In this document: positions 1 through 9,859 of the stretch, piece after piece
Position numbering within the stretch: position 1 is the stretch's first letter
Layout of the letters: each line of letters opens with the position of its first letter
Assembly: GCF_900099615.1 (NCBI RefSeq)
Contig: NZ_FMTE01000002.1
Span: 368,730-432,729, forward strand
Direction: 5' to 3'
DNA from: Borreliella japonica
Lineage (GTDB): Bacteria; Spirochaetota; Spirochaetia; Borreliales; Borreliaceae
Length of the DNA stretch: 64,000 bases
Made by a program: the position numbers and the translations under genes
The notes under the pieces: generated by a model
Database searches by the model: none
What the model saw: only the letters and a program-made list of their open reading frames with translations
Told to the model about the DNA's origin: nothing

Positions 1-343
1 AATATAATTTTTTCAAAATCCCAATCCATTTTTGTCTCTACTCTTTTATTAAGAATAAATTCTAAAATTGAAAAAACATCTCTACAAGCATTATGCTTTG
101 ACAAATTCAAAATTTTTTCATAAAGAACCTCTAAAACAAAATGCTCTAAATTATAATGGCTCTTGCTAAAGAGAATATAAAAATCATAAATATCTATACT
201 AACATTTTTTTCTTCTCAATTTCATAAACTCTATAAATAGCAAAAATTGAGAAAATTTACCAAACACAAACTCTTTTCCCTAATAAACATACATAGTTAC
301 CAATTTCAATAACAATGCTCTGATTCAAATTTAAAAATCCCAT
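1..343 (-). pseudogene. Broken reading frame running off the left edge
   Basis: A minus-strand frame is open from about 213 to the window edge (roughly 70 codons without a stop, protein-like composition) but has no start codon. Upstream of it two other frames continue the protein-like stretch. One begins at an ATG at 343 and stops at 257-259. The second stops at 199-201, just after a run of seven A on the coding strand where a one-base slip would restore the long frame. This looks like the front of a gene carrying two frameshifts. I do not recognise the product. A sequencing error in the homopolymer cannot be excluded. Confidence 0.35.
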
Positions 344-806
344 AACACAATATAATACACATATCACTTATAAATTAAATAAATACTCATTAACATAATT
401 TAATACTTCAAAAGGATTTATATTCTTACTAGCTGTCATAACATAAAGATTAATAATATTGACACACTAATAACAAAAAAGCATATCCATGCCATAAATA
501 GATATTTCGCCTATTAGATAAATTTCAAATTAGTTATTATTTATACAATAATAACTAAAAATTTCTCATCTACTTTATCTAAAGATGTAAAAATTCAATT
601 TGAACTTAAAAAAGCTGTTTTTCAATTTTTTGGCAAGTAAAATTTAAACATAATACCAACTAGATTTAATTATATTACTCTTAAGACAATTTCTGCTCTT
701 AAATAATAGTTTTAAATACTTTTGTTATTAATCCTTATAACTAGCTTTTTTTTATTAATAAAATTTAAAAAAAAGGAATTTAAAAAATTAAACCTCGCCC
801 ATAATT
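344..806. other. AT-rich gap with no supported gene
   Basis: This stretch lies downstream of nadE. It is very AT-rich and interrupted by stops in all frames. The longest suggestive piece is a plus-strand stop-free run from 518 to 640 that has no start codon. I see no tRNA, repeat array or convincing terminator. It may be decayed coding sequence. Confidence 0.5.
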
Positions 807-2345
807 TCAAACCATATTATTTAAAATAGGAATTGAAAGTTCAAAGCCAAAGGTTTTTTTAGAAACTTTAACTATAGGAACTCCTTGTCTTCTTTTATAT
901 TCACTTTTAAAATAAAGATTTAAAACTTTATCAACCGTACCTTTTTCAAAATGAAGATAAATTGAATCTACAGATTCATTACCAAGCAAATATCTATTTA
1001 AAATAACATCAAGAACCTCATATTTTGGAAGATAATCACTATCTTTTTGGTTAAACCTTAATTCAGCCGAAGGCTCCTTTAAAATAATATTAACAGGAAT
1101 AATGTATTGATCAAACTTTTCATTAATATACTTAGCAAGATCATAAACCTCCGTCTTAAAAAGATCTCCTATCAAAGCAAGTCCCCCACAAGTATCCCCA
1201 TAAAGGGTACAATAACCAACTGCAATCTCACTTTTATTGCCAGTATTTAAAAGCAAAGAATTTTGAGAATTGCTATAAGACATTAATATAAGCCCTCTTA
1301 ACCTAGCTTGTAAATTTTCTCCAGTAATACCTTCAACATCAAAGTACTCTTCAAAAAATCTACTGCTTACATCAAACAAGTCTTTTATTGGCATTTCAAT
1401 CAATTTAAAACCTAATTTTTTAGAAAGCTCTCTAGCATCAGAAATAGAATCTGATGCTGAAAATTTACTAGGCATAGAAATTCCAACAACATTCTCAGCG
1501 CCCAAAGCAAAACATGCAAGACACGCAACAAGAGCAGAATCAATACCCCCAGATAACCCCAAATGCACCTTAGAAAATCCCGAAAAATAAATATATTCTC
1601 TCAAAACAAAAGATATTGCTAAAATAATTCTTTCAAAAAGCTCATTACATGTATCAAATTTTAAATCTTGAAATGCATCATTAGATATAAAATCAAATTC
1701 AAATCCTTTTGCTTGCTTTACCTTACCAAAATTATTAATAAAAAAGCTACACCCATCATAAACTGCAGAATCTTCAGCTCCATAAAAATTTGAATAAACA
1801 ACATTCAGGTTGTTCTCAACAGCAACTCTTTCAAAGAATTTTAACCTAAGATTATTTTTGTCCTTAGTGAAATAAGATTTAGACGGTATTATTAAATACT
1901 GAGCCTGCTTTAAATCCTCACCAAATTTAGAATTCAATCCTTTAAACAGTAAAGCATCCTCAAAATTTAATACAGCAAATACTTTATTCTTATAACTAAA
2001 AAACCCGGGTAAATTGCATTGTGATACACTTAGAATCACTTTATGATTACTAATAACAGAAACAACATCTACAAATTTGCCGCCCTTGTAAACACTATGG
2101 CCAAAAACAATCAAAGTACTATCATTAACCTGTTCTCTCATAAATTCAATGAACTTACATATATTTTGAGAATATTTAGAACACTCAAACAAATCGCTAT
2201 ACTTAATTTTGCTTAAAAACATAGAAGGAAAAACTAAAACTTCTGATCCCCTAAGCAAGGCTTCATCATAATTAATTTTAAAATCGGCAATACACTTATC
2301 AAAATCTAAAAATCTATATTTAGTTTGAGCAATGCTTATTTTCAT
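807..2345 (-). CDS. nadE: NAD+ synthetase with a degenerate glutaminase domain
   Basis: The enzyme makes NAD+ from deamido-NAD+ (nicotinate adenine dinucleotide), ATP and an ammonia source. The 512 residues match the long, two-domain form: a nitrilase-like N-terminal half (about 1-230) and an ATP-pyrophosphatase synthetase half with the P-loop SGGIDS at 265-270 and NTGNKSE further on. In the long family the N-terminal half is a glutaminase with a Glu-Lys-Cys triad. Here the Glu position reads Ser41 (LVFPSMFLS), the Lys position reads Gln109 (QCNLP), and no Cys lies in the expected segment around 133-150. The synthetase half looks intact, so the protein probably uses free ammonia. It stands alone, divergent from grpE. 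Confidence 0.93.
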   Translation of the reverse strand: MKISIAQTKYRFLDFDKCIADFKINYDEALLRGSEVLVFPSMFLSKIKYSDLFECSKYSQNICKFIEFMREQVNDSTLIVFGHSVYKGGKFVDVVSVISNHKVILSVSQCNLPGFFSYKNKVFAVLNFEDALLFKGLNSKFGEDLKQAQYLIIPSKSYFTKDKNNLRLKFFERVAVENNLNVVYSNFYGAEDSAVYDGCSFFINNFGKVKQAKGFEFDFISNDAFQDLKFDTCNELFERIILAISFVLREYIYFSGFSKVHLGLSGGIDSALVACLACFALGAENVVGISMPSKFSASDSISDARELSKKLGFKLIEMPIKDLFDVSSRFFEEYFDVEGITGENLQARLRGLILMSYSNSQNSLLLNTGNKSEIAVGYCTLYGDTCGGLALIGDLFKTEVYDLAKYINEKFDQYIIPVNIILKEPSAELRFNQKDSDYLPKYEVLDVILNRYLLGNESVDSIYLHFEKGTVDKVLNLYFKSEYKRRQGVPIVKVSKKTFGFELSIPILNNMV

Positions 2346-2724
2346 AGGTAAATAATAAGCAATAACACATTAAATTACAACAAAACATTTAATAACTTTG
2401 CAAAAATTAATACTCATCCACACTCTAATAATACCTTAAAAATTAAGAGTATCTATAAATGCACTAAAAACAAACAAAATCTAAAAATGGTATTAAAAAT
2501 ATTCTGATAAATAAAAAATTAAAATTTTTTATTTTGACAAAAAAATACACACCAACATCTTGCTAAATAACAATATGTATCAATACAACACTATTACTGC
2601 AAGCTTAAGAAAAATATATATCTTGCAAATGATCAAAATGAGTCATTTTTACTAAATTTTAAGAAAGAAAAAAATTTGTAAAATATTTTTTTTAAAGATA
2701 AAATGCTTTATCAAAGGAGGAAAC
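2346..2724. promoter_or_regulatory. Divergent intergenic region between nadE and grpE
   Basis: This 379-base AT-rich region separates the divergent nadE and grpE and must hold both promoters. It contains an all-AT inverted repeat at 2509-2534 (12-base arms, 2-base loop), a TTGACA at 2534-2539 with no well-spaced -10, and a TAAAAT at 2679-2684. I see no CIRCE element (TTAGCACTC-N9-GAGTGCTAA), so HrcA control of the chaperone operon is not supported. No gene is visible. Confidence 0.5.
2374..2403 (-). promoter_or_regulatory. Possible nadE promoter
   Basis: On the minus strand a TTGCAA (2403-2398) is followed after 18 bases by TGTAAT (2379-2374), about 30 bases before the nadE start. The match to a sigma-70 promoter is fair, not strong. 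Confidence 0.35.
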
Positions 2725-3288
2725 ATGGAAAAAAAAGAAAGTAAAAACGAAACCGAAAAAACCAACAAACAAGATAACAAAAATACAAAATCTCAAAAAA
2801 AAGAAAACTTGGATTTGGCAAATTCTGATAAAAAAATTACCGAACTTGAAAATGAAATCTCCAATCTTAAAGATTTGTATTTAAGAAAACAAGCAGAATT
2901 CGAAAACTTCAGAAAAAGATTAGAAAAAGAAAAAGACAATTTTGTTAAATTTGCAAATGAAACCATAATGAAAGATGTCGTTAATTTCCTTGATAACCTA
3001 GAACGGGCTATTAACTCTTCAAAAAAATCTAAAGATTTTGACAGCCTATTAACAGGAATCAGCATGATTGAAAATGAAATACTATCAATCTTTGATAAAA
3101 AATATAATTTAAAAAAATTTGGAGAAAGCGGAGAAAATTTTGATCCAAGTCGTCATGAAGCAATAAGCATTGAAGAGAAAGAAGATCTTAAAAATCCAGA
3201 AATAGTAGAAGTATACCAAAAAGGATATTGCTACAACGAGAGAATATTAAGAACAGCTAAAGTTAAAGTTGCTCAAAGTAAAAATTAA
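2725..3288 (+). CDS. grpE: GrpE nucleotide exchange factor for DnaK
   Basis: GrpE releases ADP from DnaK in the Hsp70 cycle. The 187-residue protein has a Lys/Glu-rich disordered N-terminus (about 1-35), a long helical coiled-coil segment (about 36-110, including [15 protein letters not shown]) and a C-terminal beta domain ending in the family signature [18 protein letters not shown]. The start is fixed by a strong ribosome site, AAAGGAGG, five bases upstream. It is the first gene of a chaperone operon, 23 bases ahead of dnaK. The gene is A-rich on its coding strand, like the other plus-strand genes here. Confidence 0.97.
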   Translation: MEKKESKNETEKTNKQDNKNTKSQKKENLDLANSDKKITELENEISNLKDLYLRKQAEFENFRKRLEKEKDNFVKFANETIMKDVVNFLDNLERAINSSKKSKDFDSLLTGISMIENEILSIFDKKYNLKKFGESGENFDPSRHEAISIEEKEDLKNPEIVEVYQKGYCYNERILRTAKVKVAQSKN

Positions 3289-3311
3289 TTAGAAAAGAGG
3301 AGGTTTATAAT

Positions 3312-5219
3312 ATGGGCAAAATAATAGGTATCGACCTGGGAACAACAAATTCATGCGTAGCTATAATGGAGCATGGAAAACCAGTTGTAATACAAAATTC
3401 AGAAGGAGGAAGAACTACTCCGTCTATTGTTGCATACACAAATAAAGGCGAAAGGCTTGTAGGACAAGTTGCAAAAAACCAAATGGTTACAAACCCTGAA
3501 AACACAATTTATTCTATTAAAAGATTCATGGGAAGAAGATTTGAAGAGGTTGCAAGCGAAATAAAAATGGTTCCTTATAAAATAGAAAAGGGACTAAATG
3601 GCGATGCAAGAGTAAACATTTCCAATATAAAAAAGCAAATGTCACCACCTGAGATCTCAGCAGCAACTCTTACAAAAATGAAAGAAACAGCAGAAGCTTA
3701 CTTAGGTGAAAAAGTTACAGAAGCTGTAATTACAGTTCCTGCTTACTTTAACGATGCTCAAAGACAAGCTACAAAAGATGCTGGCAAAATAGCGGGTCTT
3801 GAAGTAAAAAGAATCGTTAACGAACCAACTGCCGCTGCTCTTGCTTATGGGATTGAAAAAAAACACGAAGAGATTGTTGCTGTTTACGACCTTGGTGGAG
3901 GAACATTTGACATTTCAATACTGGAGCTTGGAGATGGTGTTTTTGAAGTAAAGTCAACCAATGGAGACACACATCTTGGAGGTGACAATTTTGACGACGA
4001 GATAATAAAGCATTTAATTTCAGAATTCAAAAAAGAAAGCGCTATTGATTTGTCAAACGACAAAATGGCCCTTCAAAGACTCAAAGAGGCAGCTGAAAAA
4101 GCTAAAATAGAGCTATCAGGCTCTCAAGAGGCTTCTATAAATCTTCCATTTATTACAGCAGATGCAAACGGCCCAAAACACTTACAATACACTCTAACAA
4201 GAGCAAAATTCGAACAAATGGTAGACCATTTAGTTCAAAAAACAAAAGAACCATGCCTTAAAGCTATTAAAGATGCAGGGCTTAAAGCTTCTGACATTAA
4301 TGAAGTAATACTTGTAGGCGGATCAACAAGAATTCCTGCTATTCAAAAAATTGTAAAAGATATATTCGGACAAGATCCCAACAAAGGAGTAAATCCAGAT
4401 GAAGCTGTAGCAATTGGGGCTGCTATTCAGGGTGGTATTTTAACCGGAGAAACTAAAGACATGGTACTTCTTGACGTTACTCCGCTCTCACTAGGAATAG
4501 AAACACTAGGTGGTGTAATGACCAAACTTATTGAGCGAAACACTACAATTCCTACAAAAAAAAGTCAAGTATTCTCAACAGCTGCTGACAATCAAACCTC
4601 TGTTGATATCAAAGTCCTTCAAGGTGAACGTGAAATGGCAGCACAAAATAGAATACTTGGTAATTTTATACTTGATGGAATACCAGCAGCACCAAGAGGA
4701 GTACCTCAAATTGAAGTTAGTTTTGACATTGATGCTAATGGAATAGTTCATGTGTCTGCAAAAGATATAGGAACAGGCAAAGAACAAAAAATTAGAATTG
4801 AATCATCATCGGGGCTCTCTGAATCAGAAATAGAACGCATGGTAAAAGATGCAGAAGCTCATGCAGAAGAAGATAAAAAATTAAAAGAAAATATTGAAAC
4901 AAAAAATACAGCTAATTCTTTAATTTATCAAACAGAAAAATCATTAAAAGAATATTCTGAAAAAATTTCAAGCGAAGACAAAGAAGCTATTGAAAATAAA
5001 ATAAAAGAATTAAAAGAAAGTCTTGAAAAAGAAGACATTTCACTTATAAAATCTAGAACAGAAGAACTTCAAAAAGCTTCTTACAAGATAGCTGAAATGA
5101 TGTATAAAGATTCTTCCCAACAAAATGCAAGCAACCAACAAGAAAATGCTACTCAAAACAATACAAGCGAAGAGGGAAAAGAAGCTGATTACGAAGTTGT
5201 TGACGAGGATAAAAAATAG
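3312..5219 (+). CDS. dnaK: Chaperone DnaK (Hsp70)
   Basis: This is the ATP-driven Hsp70 chaperone of the cytoplasm. At 635 residues it is the usual length. The ATPase domain starts with [15 protein letters not shown] and contains [30 protein letters not shown] and the adenosine motif [13 protein letters not shown]. The substrate-binding domain follows from about residue 385, then a helical lid and a Gln/Asn-rich tail ending in EVVDEDKK, close to the EEVD-like ends of family members. GrpE lies upstream and DnaJ overlaps the stop, so the three Hsp70 cycle partners are made together. Confidence 0.99.
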   Translation: MGKIIGIDLGTTNSCVAIMEHGKPVVIQNSEGGRTTPSIVAYTNKGERLVGQVAKNQMVTNPENTIYSIKRFMGRRFEEVASEIKMVPYKIEKGLNGDARVNISNIKKQMSPPEISAATLTKMKETAEAYLGEKVTEAVITVPAYFNDAQRQATKDAGKIAGLEVKRIVNEPTAAALAYGIEKKHEEIVAVYDLGGGTFDISILELGDGVFEVKSTNGDTHLGGDNFDDEIIKHLISEFKKESAIDLSNDKMALQRLKEAAEKAKIELSGSQEASINLPFITADANGPKHLQYTLTRAKFEQMVDHLVQKTKEPCLKAIKDAGLKASDINEVILVGGSTRIPAIQKIVKDIFGQDPNKGVNPDEAVAIGAAIQGGILTGETKDMVLLDVTPLSLGIETLGGVMTKLIERNTTIPTKKSQVFSTAADNQTSVDIKVLQGEREMAAQNRILGNFILDGIPAAPRGVPQIEVSFDIDANGIVHVSAKDIGTGKEQKIRIESSSGLSESEIERMVKDAEAHAEEDKKLKENIETKNTANSLIYQTEKSLKEYSEKISSEDKEAIENKIKELKESLEKEDISLIKSRTEELQKASYKIAEMMYKDSSQQNASNQQENATQNNTSEEGKEADYEVVDEDKK

Positions 5220-6313
5220 TGAAAAAAGATTATTATGAAATTTTGGGGCTCTCAAAAGGAGCCTCAAAAGATGAAATAAAAAAAGCTTATAGAAAATTAG
5301 CAATTAAATATCACCCTGACAGAAATCAAGGAAATGAAGAGGCCGCTTCTATCTTTAAAGAAGCTACTCAAGCTTATGAAATTTTAATAGATGATAATAA
5401 AAAAGCCAAATACGACAGATTTGGACATTCCGCTTTTGAAGGAGGAGGATTTGAAGGATTTTCAAGTGGATTTAGTGGATTTTCAGACATCTTTGAAGAT
5501 TTTGGCGATATTTTTGATTCATTTTTCACTGGGAACAAAGGACAAGAAAAAAATAGAAAACATTCAAAAGGCGAAGACTTAGGATATAACATAGAAATAT
5601 CTCTTGAAAATGCATACTTTGGTTACAAAAATGATATAAACATAACAAGACAAATACTCTGCCATTCTTGTATTGGAAAAAAATCCGAAAAAGGTACAAG
5701 TCCTTCGATATGCAACATGTGTAACGGCAGCGGAAGAGTAGTACAAGGCGGAGGATTCTTCAGAGTTACAACAACATGTTCTAAATGCTACGGCACAGGT
5801 AAAATAATATCAAACCCTTGTAAATCTTGTAAGGGAAAAGGAAGTATTGCAAAACAAGAAGCTATTCAATTAAACATTCCTTCAGGTATTGATAATAACC
5901 AACAAATAAAAATGAAAGGCAAAGGGAATGTTAATCCAGACAACCAAGAATATGGTGATCTTTATGTAAAAATATTGATAAGATCTCATAAAATATTTAA
6001 AAGAAATGGAAAAGATCTCTACGCAATGCTTCCAGTAAGCTTTACTCAAGCAGCCCTTGGAAAAGAAGTAATAATAAAAACAATCGCTTCAAAAGAGATT
6101 AAAATACAAATTCCAAAAGGAATAGAAAATGAAGAGCAAATTTTAATTAAAAACGCAGGAATGCCAATTCTTCAAACTGAAAAATTTGGAAATTTGATAT
6201 TAATCACCAAAATAAAAACACCTAAAAATTTAAATTCCAATGCTATCAAACTTTTTGAAAACTTGAGCAAAGAATTAAGAGATGGTGATGAAATAGATTT
6301 ACTCAAAGTATAA
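5219..6313 (+). CDS. dnaJ: Co-chaperone DnaJ (Hsp40)
   Basis: DnaJ stimulates DnaK ATPase and delivers substrates. The 364 residues hold a J domain (1-70, with HPD in [10 protein letters not shown]), a Gly/Phe-rich linker (about 75-110), a zinc-binding region with four Cys motifs ([32 protein letters not shown]) and the C-terminal beta domains. The first Cys motif lacks its final Gly, but all eight Cys are kept. The start is GTG overlapping the dnaK stop (TAGTG), which implies translational coupling. Confidence 0.97.
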   Translation: MKKDYYEILGLSKGASKDEIKKAYRKLAIKYHPDRNQGNEEAASIFKEATQAYEILIDDNKKAKYDRFGHSAFEGGGFEGFSSGFSGFSDIFEDFGDIFDSFFTGNKGQEKNRKHSKGEDLGYNIEISLENAYFGYKNDINITRQILCHSCIGKKSEKGTSPSICNMCNGSGRVVQGGGFFRVTTTCSKCYGTGKIISNPCKSCKGKGSIAKQEAIQLNIPSGIDNNQQIKMKGKGNVNPDNQEYGDLYVKILIRSHKIFKRNGKDLYAMLPVSFTQAALGKEVIIKTIASKEIKIQIPKGIENEEQILIKNAGMPILQTEKFGNLILITKIKTPKNLNSNAIKLFENLSKELRDGDEIDLLKV

Positions 6314-6314
6314 T

Positions 6315-7055
6315 ATGTACATAACTCATGCCAATTCAATAATTGAAAGTATAAAAAACAATAAAGGATTTGAACTTTATATATCAAAAAAAAGTTCAAA
6401 AACTAAAGAAATTGAAAAACTGGCTAAAACACACAATATAAAAATAATAAGAATAAGCATAAATGAACTTGACAAAATTCTTAAAAACAAAGATCACAGG
6501 GGATTTGCATTAAAATTAAAACTTGAAAAAATTAAAAATGTAAAAACACAAGCTAAAGATTTTGAAGACTTGCTAGAAGCATTTAAAAAAAAAGAAAATG
6601 CTTTCATTTTACTTCTAGACGAAATAGAAGACCCCCAAAACTTTGGAGCAATTCTTAGAACAGCAGAACAGTTTAGTATAGATCTTGTAATTACTACTCA
6701 AAAACGTAGCGCAAAAAACAATTTGACAGTTTTGCGCACTAGCTCTGGCGCAAGTCAGTATGTAAAAAAAATAACAGTGACTAATATAAACAACACAATA
6801 AATTTTTTAAAAAAACATGGCTTTTGGATATACACAGGTGACGTTAAAGGACAAGATATAAACAAAATTAAAATAAACGACAAAAAAATTGCACTCATTT
6901 TAGGAAATGAAGGAAAAGGCGTGCACAAGCTAATAAAAGAAAATTCTGATTTTTTAATAAGGATCCCGACTAGTGGTAAAATAGACTCGCTTAATGTTTC
7001 TGTATCCACGGGTATTTTAATCTTTGAAATCAAAAGACAATTAAATTTACTCTAA
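6315..7055 (+). CDS. rlmB: TrmH-family 23S rRNA 2'-O-methyltransferase
   Basis: This SPOUT-fold RNA ribose methyltransferase is probably RlmB-like (23S rRNA Gm2251). The 246 residues have an N-terminal L30e-like substrate-binding region (about 1-75, with KDHRGFALKL) and a catalytic domain with the three family motifs: LDEIEDPQNFGAILRTAEQF, LILGNEGKGVHKL and IPTSGKIDSLNVSVSTGIL. The ATG lies one base after the dnaJ stop with no clear ribosome site, so translation is likely coupled. The exact modified base is inferred from the family; a tRNA substrate is the alternative. Confidence 0.85.
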   Translation: MYITHANSIIESIKNNKGFELYISKKSSKTKEIEKLAKTHNIKIIRISINELDKILKNKDHRGFALKLKLEKIKNVKTQAKDFEDLLEAFKKKENAFILLLDEIEDPQNFGAILRTAEQFSIDLVITTQKRSAKNNLTVLRTSSGASQYVKKITVTNINNTINFLKKHGFWIYTGDVKGQDINKIKINDKKIALILGNEGKGVHKLIKENSDFLIRIPTSGKIDSLNVSVSTGILIFEIKRQLNLL

Positions 7056-7064
7056 AAGATTAAG

Positions 7065-7083
7065 TAAATAAAAACTTTATTTA
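7065..7083. terminator. Weak bidirectional hairpin between converging genes
   Basis: An 8-base perfect inverted repeat (TAAATAAA / TTTATTTA, 3-base loop) lies in the 52 bases between the converging rlmB-like gene and trxB. All pairs are A-T, so it is only a weak terminator candidate for either strand. Confidence 0.3.
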
Positions 7084-7107
7084 AAAGCAAAAAAACATCT
7101 AAATAAA

Positions 7108-8088
7108 CTATTTTAAAAAATTTCCCAACTCAACAGACGCAATAAACCCTTCAGCAGCGGCAGTAATGGCCTGAGCATAAAGTTTATTACTAACATCTCC
7201 ACACGAAAAAACACCTTCAACACTTGTTTTAACAACATCTTTAGTTACAATAAACCCTTCTTCATCTAAATCCAAAAATCCTTTTAAAAATTCTGTATTC
7301 GGCTTATAGCCAACAGCCATAAATACAGCATTTACTTCCAATTCATGAACAACATTATCTTTTTTATTAAAAATTTTAACCAAAGAAACAAAAGATTTGC
7401 CATTTACTTCTATGGCTTCTGAATTATACAAAATTTCAATATTCGGCAACTTTGCAACACTATCTCTTAACATAGCAATAGCTCTAAGATAATCTTTCCT
7501 TACAATAATATAAACCTTATCCGCTAATCTGCTTAAATAAATTGATTCTGAAAGAGAAGTATTCCCTCCACCAATTACTGCAACCCTTTTCCCTTTAAAA
7601 AGATGTCCATCACAAATAGCACAAACCGAAATACCCCTATTCCAAAATAAATCTGAATTTTTAAGAGTTTCAAGTTTTTTGGGTTTTGATCCCACAGCAA
7701 TAATAACAGCTCTACTTTTATAAATATAATTTTCTGTATAAAGGTAAAAAATGCTATTTTCTCTTTTTATAGAAAAAACAGTTTCGGAAAAAGTTTTAGC
7801 TCCAAGATTTACTACTTGCTCTCTCATATTCAACATCAAATCTCTGCCACTTATTCCATTCTTAAAGCCGGGATAATTATAAACTTCTGTGGTTGTGGTA
7901 AGCTGTCCTCCGGGTTCAGGACCTTCTAAAATAGTAGCCTTATAATTACTCATAACAGAATAAATCCCAGCCGTTAATCCAGCAGGACCAGATCCTACAA
8001 TTATCACATCTTCAATAAATTCTATCTCTTTTTGAGATAATTTTTTTCTTTTGGTCAGATTTACATCAATGGTTTCGAATTCTAACAT
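7108..8088 (-). CDS. trxB: Thioredoxin reductase
   Basis: This FAD/NADPH enzyme reduces thioredoxin. The 326 residues show the FAD-binding motif VGSGPAGLTAGIY (about 31-43), the redox pair in CAICDG, the NADPH-binding motif VIGGGNTSLSES and the C-terminal FAD motif FSCGDVSNKLYAQAITAAAEG. The second residue of CAICDG is Ile where CATC is usual; both Cys are kept. A roughly 25-residue N-terminal stretch precedes the first FAD motif, so a later start is possible. It lies 70 bases downstream of pheT on the same strand. Confidence 0.95.
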   Translation of the reverse strand: MLEFETIDVNLTKRKKLSQKEIEFIEDVIIVGSGPAGLTAGIYSVMSNYKATILEGPEPGGQLTTTTEVYNYPGFKNGISGRDLMLNMREQVVNLGAKTFSETVFSIKRENSIFYLYTENYIYKSRAVIIAVGSKPKKLETLKNSDLFWNRGISVCAICDGHLFKGKRVAVIGGGNTSLSESIYLSRLADKVYIIVRKDYLRAIAMLRDSVAKLPNIEILYNSEAIEVNGKSFVSLVKIFNKKDNVVHELEVNAVFMAVGYKPNTEFLKGFLDLDEEGFIVTKDVVKTSVEGVFSCGDVSNKLYAQAITAAAEGFIASVELGNFLK

Positions 8089-8158
8089 ATCTAAACTTCA
8101 AGCCTCTCTTAAAGATTTTAATACAAATCTTAGCATTGCTAAAATCAATATTAAATAC

Positions 8159-9859
8159 TTAAAATCGACTCATAAGTTTATTGACATTAACTTCAAAAAC
8201 AGAACATGGAACAAGAATGCCAAAATTATTTAAAACATAAGGCGAAATTTCCCCAAAACTACCTATATTAAAGCCTTCAATCAAAATATCCGCCCCCCTA
8301 CCATTAATATAAAAAGTGGTTTTTGATTCTCTTAAATTAATCTCAATATTTAAATAATAAAAAAGCGTTGCAACAATTGAATTAATTTCATTAAAAGAAA
8401 TTTCTTTACCAGCCATTAAAAAAGCTAAATTAGTAAAAGTACTTGTTCCTTCAATAGTATCCAAATTCTTTAAAGCTACTTTACCAACCTCAAAAATTTT
8501 ATGCGGATAAGGAAAATTAGAACTAACACTTTCTGATTTTAATAAATTAGGAATTATTGATGCCCTAATATATTCATAATTCTCTGTCATTGGATTAGAT
8601 ACTTTTAAAAAATTTTGATCATCAATATTCATTCTATCAATAAAATCTTTCTTAGAGCCCATGTAATTATAAATCATCTCTTGAAATCCCATACCCACCA
8701 TTAAATTTCTAACATCTCTTGAAAACTCTTCTAAATCGCTAAGCCTCCCCACTGCAAAGGCCTTAGGAAGCTCTGGATAAAAACTTGCAAGACCTTCCCC
8801 TATCATTACATCTTCAATTATGTCAACCTCATGAAGAAAGTCGTTTCTATAAAAAGGCGGAATAATATAATTTTTAAAATCCCTAGAATAAGAATTTACT
8901 CCCATTTTTTTTAAACTAAGGCAAATACGTTCTAATGTTAAATTGCTTCCAAGCAGTCTATTGACATTTTTCACATTAAACTCTACTTCCTCTTGAAAAT
9001 AATAAGGGCATACTAATTCTTCAAAATCTAAACCGAAAGGCTCTCTAAACACAGTTTTTACAGGCAAAATTTCAAAACCCATATCATAAAAATCACAAGC
9101 TACTACAGACAACGCTAACAAAGCTGCTTCAAAATCAACACCCGTAACCTCAACAAATAAATCAGTATCACCAACCTTTAAAGATCCAATATTCTTAGAA
9201 TTAATTATTGGGGGGTAAGAGACTACGTTATTATTACAATCTAATAATAGCGGATACTTATCAAAATTTTTAATAATGTAAGAATATTCCAATCCTTTGG
9301 GATGCTTTTCATTTATTTCTAAAAGAGAAAGCTCACAATCCATTCCCAAGGGAACAAACTTATGATTAGGAGATGAAGCAACATAACTTATTGGAAATTC
9401 AATAAAATTAGAATTATACATCCCCATTGCAACTCTTTTTCTCTTTTGACCATAACTTTGACAAAGTTTTTCTTGAAATTGAATTAGTGCCTCAAGCATT
9501 CTATCATTGGCAATCAATCCTTTTGCTAAAAATCCAAAAATAAACGGTCTAATTTGAGACATTTTAGTATCGACTAAAATTTCACCATAGAACTTTTTAA
9601 AATCTCCTTTTTTTGAAAAAAAATCATAACAGGGCATTTCTCCAAAAAAATAGGTTTTTATTTGACGCGCAAGTCCGGTATAAGACCACAAATCTGGTCT
9701 ATTTGTATCATTAAATTCTATTTTGATTTTTCCTGAACTTTCATCAAACCCATCAAATTCCGCTTTAAATGGTTCGAGTAATTCTGAAATCTCTAAATTT
9801 GTAAAATTTTTTCCTATTTTATCTAAAAAAAGATTTTTGTAAATTTCTACCTTTGGCAT
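8159..9859 (-). CDS. pheT: Phenylalanyl-tRNA synthetase beta chain, archaeal type
   Basis: This is the beta subunit of the heterotetrameric enzyme that charges tRNA-Phe. It opens with MPKVEIYKNLFLDKIGK and runs only 566 residues. Usual bacterial beta chains are about 800 residues with tRNA-binding and anticodon-binding extensions at the two ends. The short form with IEFNDTNRPDLWSYTGLARQ and the B5-like segment near 290-360 is the archaeal/eukaryal architecture. It overlaps the end of pheS by 13 bases, so the two subunits are co-translated. Confidence 0.95.
   Translation of the reverse strand: MPKVEIYKNLFLDKIGKNFTNLEISELLEPFKAEFDGFDESSGKIKIEFNDTNRPDLWSYTGLARQIKTYFFGEMPCYDFFSKKGDFKKFYGEILVDTKMSQIRPFIFGFLAKGLIANDRMLEALIQFQEKLCQSYGQKRKRVAMGMYNSNFIEFPISYVASSPNHKFVPLGMDCELSLLEINEKHPKGLEYSYIIKNFDKYPLLLDCNNNVVSYPPIINSKNIGSLKVGDTDLFVEVTGVDFEAALLALSVVACDFYDMGFEILPVKTVFREPFGLDFEELVCPYYFQEEVEFNVKNVNRLLGSNLTLERICLSLKKMGVNSYSRDFKNYIIPPFYRNDFLHEVDIIEDVMIGEGLASFYPELPKAFAVGRLSDLEEFSRDVRNLMVGMGFQEMIYNYMGSKKDFIDRMNIDDQNFLKVSNPMTENYEYIRASIIPNLLKSESVSSNFPYPHKIFEVGKVALKNLDTIEGTSTFTNLAFLMAGKEISFNEINSIVATLFYYLNIEINLRESKTTFYINGRGADILIEGFNIGSFGEISPYVLNNFGILVPCSVFEVNVNKLMSRF

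Noticed and set aside
518-640. Plus-strand stop-free run with protein-like sequence ending in FELKKAVFQFFGK
   Set aside because: It has no ATG, GTG or TTG start, only about 40 codons, and no ribosome site; too weak to call a gene.
2534-2539. TTGACA upstream of grpE as a -35 element
   Set aside because: The nearest -10-like hexamer is 23 bases away, and it sits about 190 bases from the ATG; spacing does not support a promoter.
2346-2724. CIRCE element for HrcA control of grpE-dnaK-dnaJ
   Set aside because: No TTAGCACTC-N9-GAGTGCTAA-like sequence is present.
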